DNA from: Elymus sibiricus
Taxonomy: Eukaryota > Streptophyta > Magnoliopsida > Poales > Poaceae
Assembly (NCBI GenBank): GCA_039707655.1
Contig: CM077668.1
Location: 397,881,630-397,945,629 of the forward strand
Direction of reading: 5' to 3'
Length of the DNA stretch: 64,000 nt
Part shown: in pieces, positions 46,015-57,150 of the stretch
How positions within the stretch are numbered: position 1 is the first letter of the stretch
Layout of the letters: each line of letters starts with the position of its first letter
Position numbers and translations under genes: made by a program
Notes under the pieces: model-generated
The model's database searches: none
What the model was told of the DNA's origin: nothing
The model's input: only the letters and a program-made list of their open reading frames with translations

Positions 46015-46397
46015 CTGAAATAGAGGAATTTTCACGATTGTCAAATGCCAGAGTGAGAAACATATGATAACTTGGAAAGGAAAGGTTAAACAAACCAATG
46101 GAAAAGAAAATGTGATTATCCGATTAATCAGTCCAAAGGAAAGAAATAAATGTAGATAATCCAGCTCTCCGGGTGAATGTGATTACGAGAACCTAATGTC
46201 AGTGTTAGCAAAATCATTTAACCCGAATAGAAGAGGATTCAGAGTCCCAGAGTATAGAAGAGGAATAAAAGATCCTAATACCACCCATTGGCAACGTGGG
46301 CCCGTAAGCCACACAGCCATGTTAGTAAAATCATTTTGCAAATTCTAGACTCAACTTCGGCCAAGGAGTTGGAAAGGGGGGTTCCTACAGGCAGTCG

Positions 46398-46409
46398 GCT
46401 CTGATACCA
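46398..46409 (-). other. Primer-binding site of the chromovirus (initiator-Met tRNA type)
   Basis: The element strand reads TGGTATCAGAGC, starting 3 bp inside the 5' LTR end at 46413. This matches the usual tRNA-Met primer of plant chromoviruses. Confidence 0.88.
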
Positions 46410-46412
46410 ACT

Positions 46413-49400
46413 TGTGACGCCCCCGGCTTAATCGTGCACTAATCATACACGCAAATGCACACGATCAAGCCTAAGGACTCACTTGAAGATATCACAACAC
46501 AACTCTAAACATAAATAAAAGTCATACAAGCTTTATATTACAAGCCAGGGGCCTCGAGGGCTCGAATACATAAGCTCGATGTCATACAAGCATCAGCGGA
46601 AGCATCAGGTATCTGAGTACAGACACAAAGTTAAACAGATATGCCTTAACAGGCGGGGCAAAATAAAACACCGATCGAAAGGTGCAGGCCTCCTGCCTGG
46701 GTGCCTCCTAACTACTCCTGGTCGTCGGAGGGCTCCTCGTAGTAGTAGTATCCGCCAGGGGGGTAGTAGTAGTCGTAGTCGACGGCTGGGGCAGCCGGCT
46801 CCTGGGCTCCGTCATCTGGTCGCATCATTCGGGTATGGGGAAAAAGGGAAGCAAAGCAACCGTGAGTACTCATCCAAAGTACTCAGCAAGACTCACATCG
46901 GAACTAATCTACTTATGCAACATTATCAAAGGAAGGCGGTATATGTGGACTGATCTGCAGCAAAGCCAGAATAGAGAGAAAGGCCTAGCCTATCGAAGAC
47001 TAGCATCTTCAACGGTCTTGCAGCATTAGAAGAGTGTAGATTAGTACATAAAAAATAGTAGTAGCAACAAGTATCAACCTCGCCCAGAGATCCTTCCTCG
47101 ACTCCCTGCGAGAAAGCGATCCTAGAGCCAGAATATTTAACCCATTTCTAGTTGTAGAAGATCGGGATATTTTCCGAGCGTCCTGTTACCGTGGACACAG
47201 CTATTCGAATAGATATACTTCCCTGCAGGGGTGCACCAACTTACCCAACATGCTCGCTTAACTCTGGCCGGACTCACTTGCTCGGTCCATGCCCGGCCTC
47301 GGCTGATCGACACGTCGTAGCCCTACCTAGGCTCAACAGAGAGGCCAGCACGCCGGTCTACATCCTAAGCACTCAGGGGTCTTTGGCCCATCGCCCTTTG
47401 CACTCCTGCGCGTTGCGTACGCGGCCAGTGAGCAGTCCTAGCCCCCTTAATACAAGCGCAGGCTTTACCAGACCAACCCGGCGCGCGCCGCTCAACTGCC
47501 GACGTCTGAAGAACTTCGGCTGATACTACGACGCCGAGTACCCATCTTATTCCCACGTGCTGGTTAGCGCGATAAGGCCAGAGGCCTACTCAGATTACAT
47601 ATCCTAACCCATTAGTGCATTTGGAGCACGCGGTAACAAGCAGAGACTCACGATCCTGTGACCCCGTCGCCCCGTCTCGTGGACTTACGGCAAGGGCTAA
47701 GAATGCCCGGCCGTGCAACGTATTCATCTCGCGGGTACCCTCATGGTCAACCCGACTCCACATTACTCGCGGGTACCCCTCAGGGCCGACCCGACTTTAT
47801 CCAGTAACAGTAATAAAGTGCAAGTAACCGTGTGTCCATAACATCAAGTAGGAATCCGAGGAATCACCCTTGTTGGACTCCCACTAGATGTAACCGACAA
47901 GGTGAACCCGGAGGAATCGCCCTCGATGGTATTCACACTTGCGGAGTTGCACGACAGAAGCTTTACCGGAGGTGGTGAAAGAAGAATCACCCTCGGTATC
48001 CCACAACCGACTAGCTGTACTACAGAGTCCACATCGGGAGTGAGATAGGAGGTATCACCCTCATCAGTCGATGTTAGCTCTGCAGAGTCGAGCAACTAAG
48101 GGGTGTGTGGTGATGTGCTGGTCTCATCCCGACGATCACATCGGTCGGGCACAGGTACTAAAGCGGGGCAACTACAGCAAGGAAGAGGGGGCCACAGATG
48201 ATTTACCATCCAACCTATACTAGGCATTTTGGATAACAGGCAGGTATCAATAACAGCTACAAGGACAGGCTATGCATCAGAATAGGATAAAACAATAGCA
48301 GTAACAAATTCTAATGCAAGCAGGAGGGAGAGAGAATAGGTGATATAGGCATGCGTCAAGGGGGGTTGCTTGCCTGGAAGCTCTGCGGCAAAGGAGGGGT
48401 CGTCAGTGGTGTCATCGGTCTCCTGAGCTGCGTCGGTCTCGGGGGCTATCGGAGAAGAAGAGGGGGAAGAAACAATAAATAAAGGCAAATAACGCAACAC
48501 AGATGCATGGCATGGCAGTTTGCAGTGTTGGAGATGCCCTAATGCAATGCTACATGTCGCAGACAAAGCGCGAAAATATCTGGGATATTTTCCTGGCGTT
48601 TAGGCTGATTTCGGAATACTGAACCGGAGGGGAAAGTTCCATGTTCAGGTAGTTAGGAGTGATGGTCAAGCATTTTGACCACGTATTCGGATTCGTCTCG
48701 TTTTTCTGATCAACTTTCATGTAGAAAGTTTTTCGATCCGAGCTACGGTTTAATTTCTACGAATTTTCAAAGATTTAAACAGTTTTCTGAAAATTTCTGG
48801 AATTTATTTAATTAAACAATTTGTATTATCCAGAATAGTAGCTGCTGACATCAGCATGACATCAGCGAGTCAAACCGGCTGGTCCAGGTTAAACCTGACC
48901 TGCGGGACCCACCTGTCATACACTGCGGGTATATCAGGGTTAATTTTAAACTAAACAGAGTTAATTAACTGGTGAGCCCAGTCTATCAGTGTCTATTTAG
49001 CTAATGTAATTAAGTTTTAATTAAAAACGGTTTAGTTAATTTAGTTAACAGAGGGGGCCCCACACGTCAGCGGCCGTAGTGAACAGTAACCGCGCGTTGA
49101 CCAGGTCAACTGGGCCCTGCGGGACCCAGCTGCCAGCGACCCAGAGGCGCCACGTGGGCAGCCAGCTCAGCGCCGGCGCCGGAATTCTCTCCGTCGAGCG
49201 CCGGACGCGGCAGAGAGCTCCGGCGAGCTCGGGTTTCCTCTACGGGGCACCATTTCGCGCGTTCTCGGGCTCGTTCGAACGAGCACACCACCCCACGTCT
49301 AACTATGTCGTCGGAACGGGCGGAGGTGGCCGGTAGGCACGCCGACGACAAGAACGGCGGAGACCCGAAACACGGCGAGCTCGCAAACGGCAAGGCCGCG

Positions 49401-50541
49401 AGCAAAACGGGCGGCGTTGGTCTCGTACGGCGTCTACGCGGGGTCGAGAACTCGGTGAGGGGTTCGACGGACTCATGGGAAGGGCTAACGCGACGGCGGC
49501 GAGCTCATCGGCGGAGCTGGGCTCGGCCATGGCGGAACCGGCCGCTCCGGGCGCGTAGGAGAGTAAAAAGAGAGGGGAGGAGGAGTGGAGCTCACCGCAG
49601 CGGTTCAAGGTGGCCCGTGGGAGCTTAGTAGCGCAGGGGAGACGACGGACGGAGCGGGGGAGCTCCGGCGATCCGCGGCGGACGCTGGCTCGATCCGGGC
49701 AATGCGGCGTTCTCCTGCTCAAATGCGTGGTCGGGGAAGAAGAGGAGGACGTCGGCGGAGCTGATGAACCGGTCGGGGAGGCGAGGGAGGCACGGTGGCC
49801 GCCGTGGTGGAGCCGGGCGGCGGCGGCGTTCGGGACAGAGGAGAAGGGGGCGACGCGCGCGAGGGAGAGGGAGGAAGAGGAATGGCGAGGGAGACCAGGG
49901 GAGATGGCTCGGGAAGGCCCTTATCCCATCGCCCACCTGCCTCGTCGACGTGGCGGCTAGCGGCCGGAGGTGCGCGCTCTCGGCCATGGCTGTGGCGACA
50001 GCGAGGCAGGAGCAGGTAGAAGACTGCTCCCGTGGGCTGGGCCGGCCTGGGCCGCGTCAGGTAAGCCTTCTGCCCACTTTCTTTTCTGTCTTTTTCCATT
50101 TAGTTAATAAACAGAGAGGGTTAGGGATTTATCTGGGCTACTAATTCATTTTAGAAAAATGTGTGACTTGGCCCATTAAATACTTTGCATTTTTAGGCAC
50201 TGCCACAATTATTTTGGGAGGCAGAGGAATTCATTTGCATTTTTCATAAATGAATTTGCAATTTAAATTGCTGGTATGGCACTGTTATAAATGCTAATGC
50301 TCATTTTAGCAACTTGGTGATGTTGTTTTTCTTAACAAGAAATTGTTTTGGAAAATTTGCTAATGGATGAACATTTTTCCAGCAACTTTTAAGCAACTTC
50401 AAATTTCACTTGCATTTGAATTTGAATTCAGTGGCAGAATTTGAAATGAGACATTTTACCAACATGATTATCATTGCAAATCTCAGATGACTTGGCATTA
50501 ATATGATGGATCACTGTAGCTCATTACATAGGGGTGTTACA
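46413..50541 (-). repeat. 5' LTR of the chromovirus (4129 bp)
   Basis: From GGGGTGTTACA at 50541 (element start) to the edge TGTGACGCCCCCGG at 46413. It contains a single copy of the 1423-bp unit that is fourfold in the 3' LTR, and the four GAGGAATCACC hairpin motifs. Confidence 0.92.
47850..48062 (-). repeat. Hairpin motif series in the 5' LTR
   Basis: Counterpart of 33560-33775; some arms carry point changes that weaken pairing (for example CACCCTTG, GAAGAATCACC). Confidence 0.6.
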
Positions 50542-52617
50542 ACCTCACCAGATCATCACCTCGGTGAGCCGACCAAGAGCTCGGCATCGCGAAGGCCAAG
50601 TAATCGCGAAAACCACATCGCCGCCCTGTGGATTGCATGGGTCGGGCGCGCCAGCATCGCCGCGCGGTCACTTCATCAAGCCGGCATTAACCGCGTCACA
50701 AATTCTGACCTGCGTCGGCATCGCCGCGCCGTCGCTTCTTCAAGCCGATGGCCACCACGCCAACCTGCTTCGACACCTCGGCTGGCGTGGGGGCTCCGAT
50801 GTTACTTTACCGACCTGCTCCGTCACCTCGGCTAGACCGGGTGCTTCGCCATCTCTTCATCAACCTACCCTGTGGACTTCGGCGTCACCAGCCGACCAGC
50901 TTCGTCATGTTAGCTAGACCGGGGGCTTCGCCTCGCCATATCGACTATGCTGCGTCGCCACTTCATCAAGCCGAGCTCTTCGTTCGGGCACCTCGGGACC
51001 GGCTTGGGGGCTGGGACCTCGACCCGCCGCAAGCTCGGCCCACGTCATCAACACTGAGCACATTAACCAACTAAGTCGCTTTCATGCTCAACTTTTTTAA
51101 ATGTTCAATTTTTATTTGGCTCGACCAAGCATTATATTTGTGTTAAACAAAAAAGTTGTTAGTTAAACAGTTAGTTTGTTACAAAGTTATTTGTTAAAAA
51201 CACTTCGTTTACCCAAGTTAACTGGGGGCTCTTAAATTTATATGCGCCATTTTATGTTTTCTTCGTAGTTGTTGCAAAGTCTTTTTCTACCACTCCTTTC
51301 TCGACTCGAGTGTGTGGTCAATAGCCGGATAGCCTGGTTTCTCTCTAAAGTCGCTCGAGTTTAGTTCGCTAAACTTGCCTGAGAAGCACTCCGACTTCGG
51401 GATAGGAGGTTGAAGCCGAAGGCTGACCCGCTTGAAGTCTTGAGATCGGATGTGTCATGTTAAAGCACGACGGAAGCACAAACTAAATTTAAGACCAATT
51501 TTTGGATTGGCACCAAAAACTTGATTTACTTCGGACGTAAAGTTTTTGCATAAGTTTTTTGGATTTTCGAGCTTATAACACTTTTAACCTATTTTATGTT
51601 TTCCTTTCAGGAGGCGGGACATCCTCTTGATCGAGGTGTTCTACGTGATGGTTTTGCTTGGGAAATCTTTTCCGACCCGCAGTTCGGCATCTTTCCTACT
51701 GAGCTGCACCTCAGCGTTGTCCAAACGCACACAACAGTTGAACAACTTGCCGAGGAGATACAATCCTAGGGTCGGCCATGTGCCCAACCCAAGTCTCGGG
51801 GGCTACTGCATTGATTGATTCAATGTAGTAAATTTCAAAGTGCAATATGGCTGCCGAGAAGATTACGATCCTCAGGTTTGTCGGCCGCACCCAACCTGAG
51901 TCTCGGGGGCTACTGCACACCGCGTTTTAATTCCTAAAGTATGCTGTCGAGCAAGGAATCGATCCTCAGGACGATTTCGCGAATCGACCTGAGTCTCAGG
52001 GGCTGCTGGGATCAGCGGTTTTATTTCATCCTTCAGGTGCATCTCGGATTTTAGGCCGACACACACCTTGAGGGCTACTGGTTATACATCTTGGCAGAGA
52101 ATAAATTGCATCAATCGGAAACAATTCTATAAAACATCAGCCCACGGCTGAGGTGGTGCACCACCTCGGAAGCAGTCCGGCATAAAGCTCGGACGTGGAT
52201 GGCTGGCTCCATAGAGAGCATTTCTGGCATTAAGCTTAGTTGAACTCCTTCAACTTTTTTGGACCGAGGTAAACTATGATACCTCGGATGCAGACCGGCG
52301 TTGGAGCTAGGCTGCAAAAATATACCTCAGATGCAGTCCCGCGTTGGAGCTCGGCTGCAAGAGGACGCCGCCACATGGGAAAGACTTCGAACCCAAGGCG
52401 TGGCGTAAAAATGACTAGGCATTGATAAAGGACGAGAACTTAAAGGGGTTCCTCGGATACCCGACGTATGAACTCTTCGGATACACCTCAGCGATTCTCA
52501 AGATCAGAGATGAGAAAGATTTGTTGAACTAGTTTTCAAGACCGATGACCGAAGACGAAGAACAATTCGGAAGAACCGAGGAGCGTCCCCAACTTGAAGA
52601 CCGGTTCAGGGGGCTAC
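50542..52617 (+). other. 3' interior of the short LTR element with repeated GGGGGCTACTG motifs
   Basis: No recognisable gag or pol. CTCGGGGGCTACTGCA occurs near 51798 and 51903, a variant CTCAGGGGCTGCTG near 51994, CTTGAGGGCTACTGG near 52068, and GGGGGCTACTAA abuts the 3' LTR: serial copies of the polypurine-tract end about 75-110 bp apart, the last one farther away. Confidence 0.7.
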
Positions 52618-53107
52618 TAACGGTGTCCTGGACTAGGGGGTACTCACCACGTCGTCTCCCGACCAGGTGGATCGGGCCGAGGACCCCCATGGCGGTTCAC
52701 TCATGGGCCACTTCAGGCAGCCCATGACGCATACAAGGAAGATTCCACAAAACTTGGTGATCAAGACAAGGACTCCTCTCCACCGACGTAGCCGACTAGG
52801 ACTCTTATTATCCTAGGCCTTCGGTACATTATATAAGCCGAGGCCAGGCTAGTCGATAGAACAGGACATAGACCTAAACACAATCTCATTCAACTAGCCT
52901 TAGGACTAGATCATACGATCTCGAGGTAGATAAATTCTATACTTGATACTTTCTCCACTAATATAAACAAGAGCAGGACATAGGGTTTTACCTCCATCAA
53001 GAGGGCCCGAACCTGGGTAAACATCGTCTCTCTGTTCCTGTTACCATCTGTCCGAAATCCACAGCTCGGGACCCCTACCCTGAGGTCTGCCGGATTTTAC
53101 ACCGACA
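52618..53107 (+). repeat. 3' LTR of the short LTR element
   Basis: Direct copy of 26374-26864. It begins TAACGGTG where the 5' LTR has TGACGGTG, so the terminal TG has decayed by a G to A change. Confidence 0.88.
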
Positions 53108-53373
53108 ATGGGCCACCACCCTACGGTGCCAGGGCCGCCGCTGCAGACCGGCCCCGCCCGCACACCACCAGATCCAGGCGTGAGGGCCCCGAATCCGCCA
53201 CTCCCACCGGAGGGGAGGTGCTCCAGCCTGCCGGCGCAGAGCTCGCGACGACCACGCGCCGGCGCCGCACAAAACCAGCCACGGGCCGTCCGCATCCTGG
53301 AGAAGAAGCCCCGCCACCGCCTCTGCCACACGAGCTTTGCCCGGCGGGGCGAGGAGGGAGACGATGGAGGGGG
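53108..53373 (-). mobile_element. Middle piece of the poly(A) retroposon
   Basis: GC-rich sequence lying between the short LTR element and the second Athila-type element; it continues 24902-26373 and is continued at 63050-63118. Confidence 0.65.
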
Positions 53374-54903
53374 TGATACGTCTCCGTCGTTTCTATAATT
53401 TTTTATTGTTTCATGCCAATATCCTACAATTTCCACATACTTTTGGCAACTTTTTATATGATTTCTTGAACTAACATATTGATCCAGTGCCTAGTGCCAG
53501 TTCCTGTTTTCTGCTTGTTTTTTGTTTCGCAGAAAATCCATATCACACGAAGTCCAAACGCAATAAAATTTTACGGAGAATTATTTTGGAATATATATGA
53601 TTTTTAGGAGGTGGAATCAACGCAAACGGAGGCCCACAGCCTCCACAAGTCACCTTGGCACGCCCCCTGGCCGCGTGGTGCTGCCTTGTGGGCACACCGT
53701 AAGTCGGTTGGGGCTCTGCTTCGGCCGCAAGGAAGCTTATATCGAGAAAAAAATCTTGTTAAAATTTCAGCACAATCGGAGTTATGGATCTCCGGATATT
53801 TAAGAAACGGTGAAAGGCCAGAAAATAGGAACGCGAAACAGAAGAGAAACAGAGAGAGAGAGATCCAATCTCAGACAGGCTCCTCCCCTCCGGGAGCCAT
53901 GGCGGCCATGGACCAGAGGGGAAACTCTCCTCCCATCTAGGGGGGAGGCCAAGGAAGAAGAAGAAGGAGGGGGGCTCTCTCCCCCTCTCTCCCGGTGGCG
54001 CCGGAACGCCGCCGGGGGAACCATCGTGACGGCGATCTACATCAACATCTTCGCCGCCGTCATCACCAACTCTCTCCCCCTCTATGCAGCGGTGCAACCT
54101 CTCTATTCCCGCTGTAATTCTCTACTTAAACATGGTGCTTAATGCTACATACTATTATCCAATGATTTGTGGTCATCCTATGATGTTTGAGTAGATTCTT
54201 TTTGTCCTATGGGATGATTGATGATCGTGATTGGTTTGAGTTGTATGTTTTATTTTGGTGCTGTCCTATGGTGCTCTCCGTGTCGCGCAAGCGTGAGAGA
54301 TTCCCGCTGTAGGGTTTGCAATGCGTTCATAATTCTCTTATAGTGGGCGGCTAGAGTGATAGAAGCTTACACCCGAGTAAGGGGATTGTTGCATATGGGA
54401 GTAAAGAGGACTTGTTACTTAATGCTATGGTTGGGTTTTACCTTAATGATCTTTGGTAGATGCGGATACTTGCTAGAGTTCCAATCATAAGTGCATATGA
54501 TCCAAGTACGGAAAGTATGTTAGCTCATGCCACTCCCTCATATAAAATTACAATAATGATTACCGGTCTAGTTATCGATTGCCTAGGGACAAATCCTTCT
54601 CTTGTGTTACAAAAGCTTTCTACTAAAAAACTAGCTTTTATTATCTTGCAAATTATTTGTAGTTTTATTCACGCAAAGTACTCCTAGTTTTATTCTTGCA
54701 AAGTAGTTCTAGCATTACACCTACAAAATACTTCTAGTTTCATACTTGTTCTAGGTAAAGCAAACGTTAAGTGTGCGTAGAGTTGTATCGGTGGTCGATA
54801 GAACTTGAAGGGAATATTAATTCTACCTTTAGCTCCTCGTTGGGTTCGACACTCTTATTTATCGAAAAAGCTACAAATGATCCCCTATACTTATGGGTTA
54901 TCA
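53374..54903 (+). repeat. 5' LTR of the second Athila-type element (1530 bp)
   Basis: Near-identical to 61516-63049. It contains a short GC-rich part with TCTCTCCCCCTC near 54070 and ends ATGGGTTATCA. Confidence 0.92.
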
Positions 54904-54913
54904 AGACCTTTTT

Positions 54914-54932
54914 CTAGCGTCGTTGCCGGGGA
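54914..54932 (+). other. Primer-binding site of the second Athila-type element (decayed)
   Basis: TAGCGTCGTTGCCGGGGA at this place corresponds to TGGCGCCGTTGCCGGGGA with two substitutions, 10 bp after the LTR. Confidence 0.75.
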
Positions 54933-55027
54933 GCAATAGCGTGGGGTTGATATTCTCGTGTGTGCTTGTTTGCTTTATCACTAAGTAGATTTTATTTTCT
55001 GTTCTAATTTGTTTTATATCTTTAGTT

Positions 55028-56203
55028 ATGGATATGGAACATGAAACACCAAAAAAAATAGTTGTACTTGCTACTCATGGAGATGGGGAACCTCCTAAAA
55101 CCCTCGATGCTGGTCATGTGGAAAATATTAAATACTACTTTGATAATCCTGATAAATCTCCATTCAACTTGATAATGGGATATACTTTGGATCAATGGGA
55201 ATACTTTAGGGACTATCGCTTGTCTCAAAAAGGGAAACACTTATGGGATCAAATTAAAATGTTGCAATGGTATGCTTGGAATTTATGCTTAAGATATGAT
55301 TATACTTGCTGCTCTAGGATGAAGGCTCCACACCTTCCCTTTTCATGTGAATTTAATGATAATGAAACCTTGGCTTCTTATGCTAATAGTATATATGATT
55401 ACTATGATGTGGAACAAATAGAAGAATTTGTTACTTTTAAGGGTGCTTATGAAATTGAATCTTTGTTTGAAAAGTATAAAAATTATGATGATGCTGTTTA
55501 CAGATCTCAAAATTATGCTATACTTAAATATTGCTATGAGAATTATGAATACAATGCCTATATTGATCAATTTATTGAGAAAGTCTCCGCTGTCCAAGAA
55601 GAAACTAATATTTTGCAGCCTTCTATGGAAGAAGAAATTGATGACACTGTGAGCTCATTAGATGAAAAAGATGACGAGGAGAGCGAAGAACAAAAGGAGG
55701 AAGAGCGAATTGGCTACCCGTGCCCACCTTCTAATGAGAGTAACTCTTCAATTCATACATTATTTAATTTCCCTTCGTGCTTACCGAATGATGAATGCTA
55801 TGATGATTGCTATGATCCCTTTGATTCGTTTGAAATATCCCTTTTTGATGAAATTGATGCTTGCTATGATTGTGGCCATGATGCCAATATGAATTATGCT
55901 TATGGAGATGAACTTGCTATAGTTCCTTATGTTAAGAATGAAATTGTTGCTATTACACCTACACATGATAGTCCTATTATCTTTTTGAATTCTCCAAACT
56001 ACACTATATCGGAGAAGTTTGTGCTCATTAAGGACTATATTGATGGATTGCGTTTTCCTATTACACATGATGATTTTGATGAATGTAATATGCATGTGCT
56101 TGCTGCTCCTAATTGCAATTATTATGAGAGAGGAACTACATCTCCAGCTCTCTATGTTTCTAGTACGATAAAATTGCAAGAAATTGTTTATACTATGCGT
56201 TAG
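55028..56203 (+). CDS. Acidic 391-aa retroelement ORF of unknown function
   Basis: ATG at 55028, intact to TAG. It occupies the place of gag. Strongly acidic and Tyr/Asn/Cys-rich: an N-terminal part with GYTLDQWEYFRDYRLSQKGK and WDQIKMLQWYAWN; a central very acidic segment (about 205-230, rich in D and E); and a Cys-rich part with NDECYDDCYDPFDSFE and ACYDCGHDAN. No CCHC knuckle, protease or transmembrane segment is seen. I do not recognise a known domain. An intact frame in an otherwise gene-less element suggests either recent insertion or a product useful to the element. Confidence 0.65.
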   Translation: MDMEHETPKKIVVLATHGDGEPPKTLDAGHVENIKYYFDNPDKSPFNLIMGYTLDQWEYFRDYRLSQKGKHLWDQIKMLQWYAWNLCLRYDYTCCSRMKAPHLPFSCEFNDNETLASYANSIYDYYDVEQIEEFVTFKGAYEIESLFEKYKNYDDAVYRSQNYAILKYCYENYEYNAYIDQFIEKVSAVQEETNILQPSMEEEIDDTVSSLDEKDDEESEEQKEEERIGYPCPPSNESNSSIHTLFNFPSCLPNDECYDDCYDPFDSFEISLFDEIDACYDCGHDANMNYAYGDELAIVPYVKNEIVAITPTHDSPIIFLNSPNYTISEKFVLIKDYIDGLRFPITHDDFDECNMHVLAAPNCNYYERGTTSPALYVSSTIKLQEIVYTMR

Positions 56204-57150
56204 CCTTTACTTGATGTGCATGAATTGTTCTTTTATGACATGCCGATGCATAGGAAGAGAGTTAGACTTCGTCATTGCATGATATATGTTGCTTTATGCT
56301 CACTACTAAATTACAAATCATTGTTAATTAAAATTGGCTTTGATATACCTTGGGATCTGGCTGGATCGATTGCTTGAGCACTTTATGCCTAGCTTAATGG
56401 TTTTAAAGAAAGCGCTGCCTGGGAGACAACCCGGAAGTTTTAGAGAGTCATTTATTTCTGTTGTGTGCTTTTAAAAAGTTTAAAAACAAAAAAAATAGAG
56501 GGGAACCTAAAAAATTTTCAAAAAAGAGAAGCGATTGGAAGGTTATGCATTGGAGAAGTGAGGGTCAACCTTGAACACTTGTGTTCATGCTCATGGAAAC
56601 AATGTAGAATTTTTCATGAAAGTTTCTCACAAAAATAATTATCCCCTTGTACAAATCCATTGTATTATAAAAATTATGTGCCAAGATTTCACTTTAAGAT
56701 GATTAAATTGCTTGTTTGGTGTGTGCTGTGAAAAAACAGAAACTTTTGCTGTAGTGCTTGAATTTTGTTATTTTACTGGAACGTGCAAAGATTCTGAAAT
56801 TTTTACACAGTACTTATATGCAAATTGTTTATTTTGTCCTCATTTTTCAGAATTTTTTGAGTTACAGAAGTATATGTACCATCTGCATCTTTACAGACTG
56901 TCCTGTTTTCACAGATTGCTGTTATAGTTTCTTTATTTGCGTATGTTTGAAATCTTGTTGAGCCCCATTGACTTGGGAGCTATAGAATTGTGATAGCATA
57001 CAGTGGGTAATTTTTTATTATAATTATACAATAATGTTACAGCAGGACATGATGGGATTTGATGTTATATGTACTAACCCCTCTAATAAAAAGTTCGGTT
57101 AAGTTTTGTGTGGATGAAGTGTTTGAAGAACGAGGAGGTATCGATATGAG
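56204..57150 (+). other. Non-coding interior with conserved AGCGCT..GGGAGACAACCC motif
   Basis: The motif at 56411-56432 (AGCGCTGCCTGGGAGACAAC, then CC) is shared with 5651-5672 of the other Athila-type element. The remainder is AT-rich, with no supported ORF. Confidence 0.6.

Larger units (their letters stand above)
27528..50541 (-). mobile_element. Chromodomain-type Gypsy retrotransposon (Tekay/Del-like) with a rearranged 3' LTR
   Basis: On the minus strand the element begins TGTAACACCCC at 50541 and ends GGCGTCACA at 27528, flanked by ACCT on both sides (a 4-bp duplication; 5 bp is usual). The 5' LTR is 4129 bp; the PBS TGGTATCAGAGC is the initiator-Met tRNA type. The interior 40529-46412 codes for a pre-gag ORF, Gag, protease, RT-RNase H and integrase with a chromodomain-like tail. 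Several stops and a frameshift make it defective. Its 3' LTR carries three extra tandem 1423-bp units and was broken by the tandem duplication. Confidence 0.9.
26374..53107 (+). mobile_element. Short non-autonomous LTR retrotransposon interrupted by a chromovirus
   Basis: LTRs 26374-26864 and 52618-53107 are direct repeats of about 490 bp; flanks ACGGG and ATGGG are a TSD with one transition. The interior is 26865-27527 plus 50542-52617, about 2.7 kb, with no gag or pol domain that I can recognise. A GGGGGCTACTAA polypurine tract precedes the 3' LTR, so transcription is on the plus strand. It sits inside the poly(A) retroposon. Confidence 0.85.

Noticed and set aside
55343..56179. Minus-strand frames opposite the 391-codon ORF
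   Set aside because: Ile-rich shadows of Asn/Asp/Tyr codons on the other strand.
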